A stretch of DNA of 64,000 nucleotides from Bordetella genomosp. 5. Lineage in GTDB: Bacteria; Pseudomonadota; Gammaproteobacteria; Burkholderiales; Burkholderiaceae_B. The translations under genes were made by a program, and so were the position numbers. Positions 9,719 to 19,474 of the stretch are shown piece by piece. The stretch covers positions 248,001 to 312,000 of the forward strand of contig NZ_NEVN01000008.1 of NCBI RefSeq assembly GCF_002261475.1, written 5' to 3'. Numbering within the stretch: the stretch's first letter is position 1; each line of letters opens with the position of its first letter. The notes beneath the pieces are model-generated. The model was not told the DNA's origin, did no database searches, and saw nothing but the letters and a program-made list of their open reading frames with translations.

Positions 9719-11629
9719 TCAGAGCTCGACCTGCATGCCCATTTCGACCACGCGGTTGGGCGGAATCTTGAAGAACTTGGTGCTGCGCGTGGAATTGCGC
9801 GCGAGGAAAGAAAACACCGCGCGGCGCCAGCCCGAGAGGGCCGGACGGCGCGCCGCCACGACGGTCTGGCGCGACAGGTAGAACGAGGTGCGCATCGGCT
9901 CGAGATCGATTTCCGGATAGGCCTCGGTCACCAGGCGCAGGGCCTCCGGGACATCGGGATCTTCCTTGAAGCCGTAATGGATCACCACGGTCCAGCTGGA
10001 GGCACTGATCTTCTCCACCACGAAGCGTTCGTGCGCGGCGATGTAGGGCACGTCGGCGACCTTGATGGTCAGAAAGATGACGTGCTCGTGCAGCACCTTG
10101 TTGTGCTTGAGGTTGTGCAACAGGGCCGGCGGCACGTGATCCGGATTCATGGTCATGAAGATGGCCGTGCCATGCACGCGGGCGGGCGGATAGGCTTCGA
10201 GCTGTTCCATGAACGACACGAGAGGCTGACGATCGCGCGCCTGCATCTCGGCCAGCAGATGACGGCCACGGCGCCACGTCATCATCAACGTGAATACGAC
10301 GATGCCCACGACCAGCGGCAACCAACCGCCCTCATGGATCTTGAAGATATTGGCGCTGAACAACAGGATGTCGACCACCAGCAGCACGCCCAGCGCCACT
10401 AGCCACAGCACGCGCTTGGCGCCGCTGCTGCCGCGCGGCAGCACCGCGAACGCAAGCACCGAGGTGGCGAGCATGGTGCCGGTCACGGCGAAGCCATAGG
10501 CGGCCGCCAGGCTTTCGGAGTCCTGGAACAGCACCACCAGCACCAGCACGGCGCACAGGAGCAGCGCGTTGACCTGCGGCAGGTAGATCTGACCTTTCTC
10601 GATGGCCGAGGTATGCAGGATCTGCATCCGCGGCCAGAAGCCGAGCTGCACGGCCTGGCGCGTGACGGAATATGCGCCCGAGATCACGGCCTGCGAGGCC
10701 ACCACGGTCGCGATCGTGGCAAGCACCACGAGTGGCACCAGCCCCCACTCGGGCGCCATCAGGAAGAACGGATTGCGAATCGCCGTGGGGTCGCGCAACA
10801 GCAGCGCGCCCTGGCCAAAATAGCAAAGCGTGAGCGCCGGCAGGACCGCGGCGAACCAGGCACGCCGGATCGCCGGCCGCCCGAAATGCCCCATGTCCGC
10901 GTACAGCGCCTCGGCGCCCGTGAGCGCGAGCACCACGGCGCCCAGCAGCAGAAAACTCATCATGGGCAGCTCGACGATGAAGCGCAGGCCCCAGATCGGA
11001 TTGAGCGCCGCCAGCACCTGGGGCGCCTGCCAGATCTGCCATCCGCCCAGCACCGCCAGCGTCAGGAACCACACGCCCATGACGGGCCCGAACAGCTTGC
11101 CCATGGCGCCGGTGCCGCGCGACTGGATCACGAACAGCGCGATCAGCACGATGAGGGCCAGCGGCACGATCCAGGGGTCGAGCGTGTGGGACACGATCCC
11201 GATGCCCTCGAGCGCGGACAGCACCGAGATGGCGGGCGTGATCATGCTGTCGCCGTAGAACAGCGCCGCGCCGAAGATACCCAGCACGACGAGCAGCCAG
11301 CGCGCCTTGCCGGTGTGGCCGCGTACCGCCAGCTCGAGGAGCGCGAGCGTGCCGCCCTCGCCGCGGTTATCGGCGCGCAGCACGAGCATCACGTACTTGA
11401 ACGACACCACCAGCATCAGCAGCCAGAACAGGATCGACAGCACACCCAGGATGTGGGCGGGCTCGAGGTCGGCGAAGCCGGTGAGACAGGCGCGCAGGGT
11501 ATAGAGCGGGCTGGTGCCGATATCACCGTACACGACGCCGAGCGCGCCGAGCATCAGCGCGGCCTGCCGCGAAGGAACGTGCGCAGGCACGCCGGCCCCG
11601 GGCGTGACGCTGGAAGAGGTCTGGCTCAT
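9719..11629 (-). CDS. kup: Low-affinity potassium uptake protein (KUP family)
   Basis: A 636-residue inner-membrane proton-coupled K+ importer. The family N-terminal signature GVVYGDIGTSPLYTL is at 31-45, followed by about twelve hydrophobic segments and a cytoplasmic C-terminal domain of roughly 170 residues. The ATG at 11629 overlaps the stop codon of the upstream sensor kinase as ATGA. Earlier in-frame starts would lie inside the kinase gene. The ATGA overlap implies translational coupling to the two-component system, an unusual partner for Kup. Confidence 0.95.
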   Translation of the reverse strand: MSQTSSSVTPGAGVPAHVPSRQAALMLGALGVVYGDIGTSPLYTLRACLTGFADLEPAHILGVLSILFWLLMLVVSFKYVMLVLRADNRGEGGTLALLELAVRGHTGKARWLLVVLGIFGAALFYGDSMITPAISVLSALEGIGIVSHTLDPWIVPLALIVLIALFVIQSRGTGAMGKLFGPVMGVWFLTLAVLGGWQIWQAPQVLAALNPIWGLRFIVELPMMSFLLLGAVVLALTGAEALYADMGHFGRPAIRRAWFAAVLPALTLCYFGQGALLLRDPTAIRNPFFLMAPEWGLVPLVVLATIATVVASQAVISGAYSVTRQAVQLGFWPRMQILHTSAIEKGQIYLPQVNALLLCAVLVLVVLFQDSESLAAAYGFAVTGTMLATSVLAFAVLPRGSSGAKRVLWLVALGVLLVVDILLFSANIFKIHEGGWLPLVVGIVVFTLMMTWRRGRHLLAEMQARDRQPLVSFMEQLEAYPPARVHGTAIFMTMNPDHVPPALLHNLKHNKVLHEHVIFLTIKVADVPYIAAHERFVVEKISASSWTVVIHYGFKEDPDVPEALRLVTEAYPEIDLEPMRTSFYLSRQTVVAARRPALSGWRRAVFSFLARNSTRSTKFFKIPPNRVVEMGMQVEL

Positions 11630-12747
11630 AGCAGTCGTTCTTGACGCGAGAGTTGAGTGCCCTTGCGCGGGCCGGGAAACACAACGGACAGGCGGGTGCC
11701 CGAAAACTCGGGGCGGCTTACCAACTTCCACCACGCGCCATGCGCATGGGCGATTTCTCGCACGATGGCCAGGCCCAGACCGGAGCCGTCGGCGGTGGCG
11801 CTGGGCGAACGGTAGAACGCCTCGAAGACGCGTTCGCGCTCGTCCGGCCGGATGCCGGGGCCGTCGTCTTCGACGGTCAGGGCCGGCGGGTTCTCACCGA
11901 CGGTCAGGACGATGCGTCCGGCCGGCTGGCCGTAACGCAGCGCGTTGTCGATCAGATTGCCCAGCAGCTCGTCGAGCAGCAAGGGATCGCCATCGATCCA
12001 GACGGGATGCTCGGGCGCCGCGAGGTCGATCTCGACCTGCGACAGGCGCGCGTGCGGAATCCATTCGGCACCGCTGGCGCGCACCCATTCGCAGAGGTCG
12101 AGCCGCACGAAGCGGTCTTGCGGACGGGCATTGGGATCGGCCTTCGCGAGCACCAGCAACTGCTGGCCCAGGCGAATCATGCGGTCGCTCACGGCCTTAA
12201 TGCGTTCGGCCCGGGCGCGCACGTCGTCGGGCAGCGGGCGGGCCAGCATGAGCTCCGATTCGAGCCGCAGGCCGCTCAGCGGCGTGCGCAATTGATGCGC
12301 CGCATGGCCGATGAAACGCCGCTGGGCCGCGAGCGATGCATCGAGGCGCAGCAGCAGATCATTGATGTGGGTGACGAGCGGCGCGATCTCGGCGGGCAAG
12401 CCGTTGACCGCCATGGCCTGCATGTCGTCGATCGAACGCAGGCGGATCTCTTCGGCCAGATGATTGACCGAGGCCAAGCCTGAGCGCACGCCCTGAATGA
12501 CGACCCAGGCGAACAGCGCCACCAGCAGCACCTGCCCGACGACCATCAGCCAGAAGAAGTCTTCCAGCATCCAGACCGACATGTCGATCTTGTGGGTAAT
12601 GACCCAGGTCGCGGCGAGATCCAGCAGGACGAGCAGCAGAATGGGCGGCATGAGCCGCACGACGAGATGCCGCGCGAGCGAGCCGCGCGGCAATCTGAAG
12701 CCGCTATGCATTGATGGCGGGGGCAGCGGAGTCTGCGTATCCGGCAT
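11626..12747 (-). CDS. Sensor histidine kinase with a very short periplasmic loop
   Basis: A 373-residue kinase paired with the upstream OmpR-type regulator. TM1 is around 33-51 and TM2 around 64-85, with only about 12 residues between, so there is no room for a periplasmic sensor domain and the signal is probably sensed in or near the membrane. The phospho-acceptor is His151 in AAHQLRTPLSGL. The N box (NLIDNALRYG) and the G boxes (DDGPGIRPDE, GSGLGLAIV) of the ATPase domain are intact. It resembles the TctE/QseC group but lacks their usual large sensor. Its stop overlaps the kup start by four bases. Confidence 0.93.
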   Translation of the reverse strand: MPDTQTPLPPPSMHSGFRLPRGSLARHLVVRLMPPILLLVLLDLAATWVITHKIDMSVWMLEDFFWLMVVGQVLLVALFAWVVIQGVRSGLASVNHLAEEIRLRSIDDMQAMAVNGLPAEIAPLVTHINDLLLRLDASLAAQRRFIGHAAHQLRTPLSGLRLESELMLARPLPDDVRARAERIKAVSDRMIRLGQQLLVLAKADPNARPQDRFVRLDLCEWVRASGAEWIPHARLSQVEIDLAAPEHPVWIDGDPLLLDELLGNLIDNALRYGQPAGRIVLTVGENPPALTVEDDGPGIRPDERERVFEAFYRSPSATADGSGLGLAIVREIAHAHGAWWKLVSRPEFSGTRLSVVFPGPRKGTQLSRQERLL

Positions 12748-12803
12748 GGGAATGTGAGGCGGTCAGGGTTGCGTGAGCATGGAGCCTGGTCCGCCGGAGG
12801 GCA

Positions 12804-13475
12804 TCACGCCGGTTCGACGTCCAGCATGTAGCCGAAGCCGCGCACCGTCTGGATGCTGGCACCGGTGCCTTCGAGGCGCTTGCGCAGACGATAGACATAG
12901 ACTTCGACGGCGTTTTCGCTGAAGTCGGCGTCCCAGGCGGACAGGGAATTGACGATCTGGCGCTTGGTGACGACGCGGCCCACGCGGGCCATCAGCATCT
13001 CGAGCACGGACAGCTCGCGCACCGACAGCGCCAGGCGATGCCCATTGGCGCGGACTTCGCGGCCGACCGTGTCGAAGACCAGCGGACCGACTTCGATCAG
13101 TGGCTGCGCCTGACCCGTGCGACGGCGGCCGAGGGCGCGTACGCGGGCGGCGAGCTCGGGCAGGTCGAACGGCTTGGTGACGTAGTCGTCGGCGCCGGCG
13201 TCCAGGCCGGCCACACGGTCGTCGAGACCATCGCGGGCGGTGAGGATCAGGACCGGGACCTGGTTGTTTTCCTGGCGTACCTGACGCAGCACCTCGAGGC
13301 CGCTCAGGCCAGGGAGGTTCAGGTCCAGCAGCAGCAGGTCGTAGGGCTGCCCCGCCAGTGCGCCCTGGACTTTGTCACCTTCGGTGAGCCAGTCGACGGC
13401 ATAGCCCTGGTCGGACAAGAATTCCTGGAGCGCGTGGCCCAGGGTGGTGTCATCTTCGATTACGAGAACTCGCAT
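12804..13475 (-). CDS. OmpR-family response regulator
   Basis: A 223-residue DNA-binding regulator of the TctD/QseB type. The receiver domain covers about 1-115 with the phosphorylated Asp51 in LLLLDLNLPG, acidic Asp8/Asp9 and Lys101 in TKPFDL. A winged-helix DNA-binding domain covers about 125-220 (SENAVEVYVYRLRKRL). It is first in a three-gene unit with the kinase (56-base gap) and kup. Its targets are unknown; the operon itself is the obvious candidate. Confidence 0.94.
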   Translation of the reverse strand: MRVLVIEDDTTLGHALQEFLSDQGYAVDWLTEGDKVQGALAGQPYDLLLLDLNLPGLSGLEVLRQVRQENNQVPVLILTARDGLDDRVAGLDAGADDYVTKPFDLPELAARVRALGRRRTGQAQPLIEVGPLVFDTVGREVRANGHRLALSVRELSVLEMLMARVGRVVTKRQIVNSLSAWDADFSENAVEVYVYRLRKRLEGTGASIQTVRGFGYMLDVEPA

Positions 13476-13550
13476 GCTGCGATTCTAGCGCGAACCGGGG
13501 CCGGACACTCAACTGTCTGAGATTGTCCGGCCACCGGATGGCCGAGCGGG

Positions 13551-14092
<542 letters not shown>

Positions 14093-14093
<1 letters not shown>

Positions 14094-15067
14094 TACTCGC
14101 TCCCACGCGCGCCGGGTTGCGTACCCTGACGACGCAGCGCACGGACCTTGCCATCGGACACGGCGACTTGCTGGCCGGTCGTGAGGAAGGCGAACAGGTC
14201 ATGGGCGAATGCGTCGAGGCGCGACAGGAACACGCGGTTGTTGCGCACGAACGCGTTGTACGCCAGCACCGCCGGGATGGCAACGGCCAGACCCAGACCG
14301 GTCATGATGAGCGCTTCGCCCACCGGACCCGCGATGCGGTTGATGGTCACGCCATCCGACAGGCCGATGCCGACCAGTGCGTGATACACGCCCCACACCG
14401 TGCCGAACAGGCCGACGAACGGTGCCGTCGAGCCGACCGAGGCCAGGATCGTCAGGCCGTTTTCGAGCTTGGCGGTTTCTTCGTCCATCACCTTGCGCAT
14501 GGTGCGGGTCACGAATTCGCCGTTGCTGCCGGCCTCTTCGAGCTTGGTCGCACCGTACTTGGCGTGGTGGGTCTGGGCATGGATCGCGTGGCTGGCCAGA
14601 TGAGAGAACGGATCGCGCGCGCCGTGCGTGGCGATTTCGTTCTGCACCTGCTCGAGCGAGCCCGACGACCAGAACTTGTTCAGGAAGTCGGCCGAGCGCT
14701 TGCGCATGGACAGGTTCGAGAACGCCTTGACGACGATCAGGTACCAGGTGACCAGCGACATGATGATCAGGATGATGAAGAGCGTCTTGCCGACGAAGTC
14801 GCTCTGCGCGATGAAGTGCATGAACCCCATGTCGGGGGCCGGCGGCGCTGCCGGCGGCAATGCGGCGGCAGCCGCGGGCGCGGCCGACGATGCGGCGGTA
14901 TTGAGCGTATCGGCGGCCTGCTGCACGGTGCCGGGCGCGGTGGCGCCCGCGGCCGGTGCGGTGGCGCCCGGCGTAGCGACGCCCGACGTGGCGGCGCCCT
15001 GCCCAGCCGGCGCGGTGGTGCCCGCCTGAGCCATCATGAAGATGGCGTTCTGGATCGCGTTGAACAT
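14093..15067 (-). CDS. exbB: ExbB subunit with Ala/Pro-rich N-terminal extension
   Basis: A 324-residue MotA/TolQ/ExbB-family proton channel protein. Helix 1 is near 95-115, and the conserved GLFGTVWGVYHAL and GLGLAVAIPAVLAYNAF segments form the later helices. About 80 residues before the first core helix are Ala, Pro, Gly and Thr rich, a long extension of the type seen in some betaproteobacterial ExbB proteins. One base separates it from tonB upstream, and its stop overlaps the exbD start. Confidence 0.93.
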
Positions 15068-15068
15068 C

Positions 15069-15878
15069 TTATTTCCTCAGTACGAAATCGAATGGGAGTT
15101 TTGCCTTGGCCGGGAGGGCCACGCCGTTACGCATCAACGGCTTGAATCGGGCCTTGCGGGCAGCGGACAGCGCGGACTCATCGAGACGCGAATAACCGGA
15201 CGACGAGTCGATGGACGCCTTGTCCACCGTACCCTGCGTGTTGATCTCGACCAGCACCACGACACGGCCCTCTTCCCTCAGGCGTTGGGACGACATCGGG
15301 TACGTCGGCGCGGGGCGCGCACCCACGTACTCCACCTGCGACAGCATGATGGCCTCGTCGGGCGGCGGGCCCTGACGTGGCGCCTGCGTGACCTGCGCGC
15401 CTTCGGGCGCGCCGGTGGGCGGCGTGGGCGGGGTCTCGGGCTTCGGCTCCTGCTTGATCTCAGGCTTGGGCTGCGGTTTGGGTTGCGGCTTGGGCTTGGG
15501 TTTGGGCTTCGGCTTGGGCGCGGGCTCCGGCGGTTTCTCGATCACCGGGGGAGGCTCCGGCTCCGGTTCCGGCTCGGGCTCGATCTCGGGCTCGGGTTCC
15601 GGCTCGATCTCGGGTTCCGGCGGCGGCGGAGGCGGCTCTTCGACCGGGGGTTGGGGGGGCTCGGGCGTGGGTTCGGCCTTGGCGACCTGAGGCGTGGGCG
15701 CCTCGATCACACTGACCATCACCGCCTCGGGTTCGAGCAACACAGGGGGGCTGTCGGGGGTGGCGAAGAAAATAGCGCCAACCACCGCGGCGTGAGCCGC
15801 TACGACGAGTGTGCCGGCCCCTGCGCGCAATGCGAAAGTCACCTGCGAAGTATTCCGACCGCTTTGAACGCTAGGCAT
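15069..15878 (-). CDS. tonB: TonB energy-transducing protein
   Basis: A 269-residue protein linking the inner-membrane ExbBD motor to outer-membrane receptors such as the BfeA-like protein at 60354. A single N-terminal anchor lies around 18-40. Residues 60-160 form a charged proline rod: an acidic Glu-Pro block followed by a basic Lys-Pro block. The C-terminal TonB domain (around 185-269) has the conserved YPMSSQRLREEGRVVVLVEI. It is first in tonB-exbB-exbD, downstream of a Fur-type promoter. Confidence 0.94.
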   Translation of the reverse strand: MPSVQSGRNTSQVTFALRAGAGTLVVAAHAAVVGAIFFATPDSPPVLLEPEAVMVSVIEAPTPQVAKAEPTPEPPQPPVEEPPPPPPEPEIEPEPEPEIEPEPEPEPEPPPVIEKPPEPAPKPKPKPKPKPQPKPQPKPEIKQEPKPETPPTPPTGAPEGAQVTQAPRQGPPPDEAIMLSQVEYVGARPAPTYPMSSQRLREEGRVVVLVEINTQGTVDKASIDSSSGYSRLDESALSAARKARFKPLMRNGVALPAKAKLPFDFVLRK

Positions 15879-15949
15879 GAATCAGCCAAAATCATTGATC
15901 AATGCCGCACCGCAACACCCTCGGGGCGCGCTACGACCGTAAACACGGC

Positions 15950-15978
15950 ACGATATATCAAATGCGAATGATTCGCAA
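15950..15978 (-). promoter_or_regulatory. tonB promoter with overlapping Fur-box-like palindrome
   Basis: Reading the minus strand, TTGCGA (15978-15973) and TATCGT (15955-15950) are spaced by 17 bases. The palindrome TGCGAA-TGA-TTCGCA at 15963-15977 overlaps the -35 box and spacer, similar to Fur sites in Bordetella-type genomes. Iron-dependent repression of tonB-exbB-exbD is the likely meaning. Confidence 0.65.
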
Positions 15979-16416
15979 GTTAGTTTAATAAATTGATCGT
16001 ACCGCAGCGCGTCGCCGCGCGGCAAACGCGGTCTACCCGGCGCGTGGGCCGGGGCTCGAGTTCGACCAGATGCCGCTCGTCCCAGGTTTTGACAGTGCAC
16101 GCGCGTCCGCCCTGCCCGCACGCGGTTTGTTCAGCGATCCGGGCACGGCGCAGCGCAAACCGCGATGAAGCGCATGGGCGAAGACGAACACGACGAAGCA
16201 AAGCGTGGCGCACGGCGTTGCGTGGCAAGCGAAGGACGAGCAACGAAAACTTGAGAGCGCCCGAACGGGCGAATGACGCACGGCGAACAAGCAAAACCCG
16301 ACACGCGCGGATCACGTGGGATCGTGCGAGGGTAATACGGAGGGAGCTTGGAGATGGGTCGCGGAACCGGGACTGTGCAGTCGGGCTCGGACGCGGAGAA
16401 TTTGAAACCGGGAGAT
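15979..16416. other. Intergenic region with no supported gene
   Basis: This stretch between the tonB promoter and tRNA-Val holds open frames on both strands but none has a ribosome site, recognisable domain or gene-like codon pattern. From about 16140 to 16270 the plus strand is purine rich with recurring GCGAA and ACGAA words. I see no known RNA family in it. Confidence 0.5.
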
Positions 16417-16492
16417 TGGTGGGTGCTACAGGGGTCGAACCTGTGACCTACGCCTTGTAAGGGCGCCGCTCTACCAACTGAGCTAAGCACCC
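16417..16492 (-). tRNA. tRNA-Val (anticodon UAC)
   Basis: On the minus strand the acceptor stem GGGTGCT pairs with AGCACCC, the discriminator is A, and CCA is encoded (16417-16419). The anticodon stem is CGCC/GGCG with loop CTTACAA, giving anticodon UAC for valine. D and T arms are normal (TTCGAAC in the T loop). Confidence 0.96.
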
Positions 16493-16589
16493 CGGGATCA
16501 AACGCGGCCCGCAGTATAGCGGACCGCATTGAAGTCGGCAAATGACGCGGATGATCTGATCGATCTGCGTCGAGCCGACGGGCACGTCA

Positions 16590-16862
16590 TTAGTTGACGG
16601 CGTCCTTCAGGGCCTTGCCCGGACGGAACTTGGGCACCTTGGCCTTCTTGATCTTGATGGTTTCGCCGGTGCGCGGATTGCGGCCCGTGCGGGCGGCGCG
16701 CGACGAGACGGCGAAGGTGCCGAAGCCCACCAGGGTCACCGTGTTGCCCTTCTTCAGGGTCGTTTTGACGCCACCGATCAGGGCGTCAAGCGCGCGGCCG
16801 GCGGCGGCCTTCGAGATATCAGCCTTGCTGGCGATGTGATCGATGAGTTCGGTTTTGTTCAT
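16590..16862 (-). CDS. hupB: DNA-binding protein HU
   Basis: A 90-residue histone-like protein starting [20 protein letters not shown]. It has the HU family signature [20 protein letters not shown] and a basic arm [21 protein letters not shown]-like ending. It bends and compacts DNA as a dimer. It stands alone, preceded by a long leader with an inverted repeat (16999-17052). Confidence 0.95.
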   Translation of the reverse strand: MNKTELIDHIASKADISKAAAGRALDALIGGVKTTLKKGNTVTLVGFGTFAVSSRAARTGRNPRTGETIKIKKAKVPKFRPGKALKDAVN

Positions 16863-17328
16863 TCAGGTTTACCCCTCACAAGGTATGGCTTTCGCGGCCT
16901 TGGCGCAAAAGCTCGCGACGGCGACTGCGCAGGCCGGAGATAGAACGGACGGTGTGGAAGAAATAGTTCTTGCGCTGCAAAGCACAACTTTTTAACTGCT
17001 GCGTCGCAGTTCTCAGGGTGCCGTGAAGGGTGCCCGGATAGCTGCGACGCAGAGTGATATTAAGCCTCGCGCGTCTGCGGCTGTCAAGGGAAAACCCAGC
17101 GGGAAGCCGCGCCAATACTAGCTTTTAGAGCTTTGCGCAATAAACAAAAACGCCTAGCAAACACTCGCGCACACTTTGATGCAAGGTCCAATCTCAAGCA
17201 GAAATCGTGCGTGAGCACCACGCTCGCAGCGCACACAAAAACCTCGAGCGCGCATGACACTGGACGTGACGAGCGCCGCATGAAGCGGCGCTCGAGATGG
17301 TGCAATGCGCGCGGCGAAGCGAGGCGGA
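16863..17328. other. Long region upstream of hupB with a large inverted repeat
   Basis: No gene is supported here. CTGCGTCGCAG (16999-17009) is the reverse complement of CTGCGACGCAG (17042-17052), and two GGGTGCC direct repeats lie between them. A possible minus-strand hupB promoter (TTGTGC about 16 bases before TATTTC) lies nearby. GAGCGCCGC/GCGGCGCTC (17271-17293) is a further hairpin just after the sulfhydrylase gene and may end its transcript, although no T run follows. Confidence 0.5.
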
Positions 17329-18570
17329 TCAGGCCATCGCGCCGTTGAGCGCCTGGTCGAAATCGTGCAGCAGATCGGCTTCGTCTTCGATACCGACCGA
17401 CACGCGGATCAGGCTGTCGGCGATGCCCATCTGCGCGCGCCGTTCGGCGCCCATCTCGTAATAGATGGTGTGCGCGGCGGGCAACGCGAGGCTGCGCGTG
17501 TCGCCGAGATGAGTGGCGTTGAGCACGATGTTCAGCCGGTTGAGGAAGTCGAAGCAATCGATGCCGTCGGCCAGCTCCACGCCCAGCAGGCCGCCGAAAC
17601 GGCCTTTGAAGAGCTGCTTGGCGCGTGCATGCTGCGGATGGCTTTCGAGACCCGGATAGTGCACGCGCGCCACGCCGGCATGCGAGGCCAGCAGGCGCGC
17701 GAGCGCCAGGGCATTGCTGCTGTGGCGATCCATGCGCAGCGCGAGGGTTTCGGCGCCGATCGCGATGCGGTGAGCCGGCTCCGCCGCCAGCGTGCCGCCC
17801 ATGTCGCGCAGACCCTTCTTCTTGATCTGCGTCAGGCCCCAGCCGGTGGACGGACCCTTTTTGTAGGCGTCGTAGATGTTGGCGTAATCCTGCCAGTCGA
17901 ACAGCCCGGTGTCGGTGACGGAGCCGCCCAACGCGTGGCCGTGACCCGCGATGTATTTGGAGAGCGAGTTCATCACCAGCGACGCGCCCACATCGCGACC
18001 CTGGAACAACCAGGGCGAGGTCAGCGTGTTGTCGACCACGTACACGAGGCCGCGCTCGCGGCACAGCTCGCCGATGCCGGCGAGATCGGCCACTTGCGTG
18101 CCGGGATTGGCGATGGTTTCGGTGAACACCATGCGCGTGTTGGGACGGATCGCGGCACGCACCTGCTCGATATCCGTCGCGTCGACCGACGTGATCTCGA
18201 CGCCGAGCTCGGTCAACGTGCCCAGCAGGCTGTTGGTATTGCCGAACACGAACTGACTCGACACCAGATGATCGCCACGGCGCAGCAGCGTCGTGAAGAT
18301 CGCGGCCAGCGCCGCCATCCCGGTCGCAAAGCTCACCGTGCCCTTGCCGTTTTCCATGCGCGAGATCTTGGCCTCGAGCGCCGTGGTGGTGGGCGTGCCC
18401 TGGCGGGCGTACGTGAAACCCGCCTTGCCCTGGAACACCGCAGCGAGCTCATGCGCATCGGCGTAGGCGAACTCCGACGACGGGTGCATGGGCTTGTGCA
18501 CGGCGCCATGCTCGACGCCTTGATCGCGGTCGGAATGAAGAATCGTGGTGGTAAAGCCGTTCTGATGCAT
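17329..18570 (-). CDS. Cys/Met metabolism PLP enzyme, probable O-succinyl/O-acetylhomoserine sulfhydrylase
   Basis: A 413-residue enzyme of the cystathionine gamma-synthase family. The PLP lysine is Lys205 in NSLSKYIAGHGHALGG. Other family motifs are YARQGTPTT, ETIANPGTQVADL and VVDNTLTSPWLF. Members either add sulfide to an activated homoserine (methionine synthesis) or act as cystathionine synthases or lyases; the sequence alone does not settle which. ATG 18570 gives the MHQNGFTTTILHSD start typical of burkholderial homologues, whereas the longer frame overlaps rlmB. It follows rnr and rlmB with a 55-base gap and is probably co-transcribed. Confidence 0.85.
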   Translation of the reverse strand: MHQNGFTTTILHSDRDQGVEHGAVHKPMHPSSEFAYADAHELAAVFQGKAGFTYARQGTPTTTALEAKISRMENGKGTVSFATGMAALAAIFTTLLRRGDHLVSSQFVFGNTNSLLGTLTELGVEITSVDATDIEQVRAAIRPNTRMVFTETIANPGTQVADLAGIGELCRERGLVYVVDNTLTSPWLFQGRDVGASLVMNSLSKYIAGHGHALGGSVTDTGLFDWQDYANIYDAYKKGPSTGWGLTQIKKKGLRDMGGTLAAEPAHRIAIGAETLALRMDRHSSNALALARLLASHAGVARVHYPGLESHPQHARAKQLFKGRFGGLLGVELADGIDCFDFLNRLNIVLNATHLGDTRSLALPAAHTIYYEMGAERRAQMGIADSLIRVSVGIEDEADLLHDFDQALNGAMA

Positions 18571-18625
18571 GATGATCTGGACTCGGAGATGACGATCGGC
18601 AGCCGCGACGGCTGCCCGCGAAAAA

Positions 18626-19363
18626 TCAGCCGCGGCGCTGGCGCACGGTCTCGTACAGGCAGACGGCGCTGGCGACACTGACGTTCAGGCTCTCGACCGA
18701 GCCCTGCATGGGGATGCGCACCAGCTCGTCGCAGGTCTCGCGCGTGAGGCGGCGCATGCCCTCCCCTTCGGCACCCATGACCCAGGCCATCGATTGCTTG
18801 GCATCGACCTGATGGATGTCGTGGTCGGCCTGATCGTCCGTGCCCACGAGCCACACGCCGCGGTCTTTGAGCTCGCGCATCGTGCGCGCCAGATTGGTGA
18901 CCGTGATGTACGGAACGGTGTCGGCCGCACCGCAAGCCACGCGCTGCACCGTGGCGTTCAGGCCCACCGCGCGATCACGCGGCGCGATGACGGCATGCAC
19001 GCCGGCCGCGTCGGCCGTGCGCAGGCAGGCGCCCAGATTGTGCGGATCGGTCACGCCGTCGAGCAGCAGCAGAAACGCGGGACCTTCGATCACGTCGAGC
19101 ACTTCGTCGACATCGACCGCCAGCTGGCGCTCGTCGGCCAGCGCGACCACGCCCTGATGGCGCGTGCCGCGCGCGATGCCGTCGAGCCGCTCGGCCGATA
19201 CGGGATGCACCCGGCAACCGGCCTTGTTTGCCTGCTCGATGAGGCTTTGCATGCGCTTGTCGCGGCGCGATGCCTCGACGTAGATTTCTTTGATGGACTC
19301 GGGCGCGTGACGCAGACGTGCGACGACCGCGTGAAAACCCGCCAGAACCTGGGCCGACGCCAT
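18626..19363 (-). CDS. rlmB: 23S rRNA 2'-O-methyltransferase (Gm2251)
   Basis: A 245-residue SpoU/TrmH-family enzyme methylating 23S rRNA. An N-terminal L30e-like RNA-binding domain covers about 1-75. The SPOUT knot motifs are [16 protein letters not shown] (about 105-120), [11 protein letters not shown] and [18 protein letters not shown] near the C-terminus. It lies directly downstream of rnr, an arrangement also found in E. coli, and both act on RNA. Confidence 0.95.
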   Translation of the reverse strand: MASAQVLAGFHAVVARLRHAPESIKEIYVEASRRDKRMQSLIEQANKAGCRVHPVSAERLDGIARGTRHQGVVALADERQLAVDVDEVLDVIEGPAFLLLLDGVTDPHNLGACLRTADAAGVHAVIAPRDRAVGLNATVQRVACGAADTVPYITVTNLARTMRELKDRGVWLVGTDDQADHDIHQVDAKQSMAWVMGAEGEGMRRLTRETCDELVRIPMQGSVESLNVSVASAVCLYETVRQRRG

Positions 19364-19418
19364 GATCTCGACTACCTATATTGGAATGACTACAAACCCC
19401 GCCCGAGGTGGGCGGAAC

Positions 19419-19444
19419 ACGCCCGCCGGCGAACCGGCGGGCGT
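19419..19444 (-). other. Stem-loop between rnr and rlmB
   Basis: ACGCCCGCCGG and CCGGCGGGCGT form an 11-bp stem with a four-base loop (UUCG on the minus strand). No T run follows, so it is more likely a processing or stabilising element within the operon than a terminator. Confidence 0.55.
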
Positions 19445-19474
19445 AGACGATTCCGCAATGTTACCGCGCCCGCG

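Noticed and set aside
15993-16460. Arg-rich plus-strand frame between tonB and tRNA-Val
   Set aside because: It runs into the tRNA gene, has no ribosome site and no domain.
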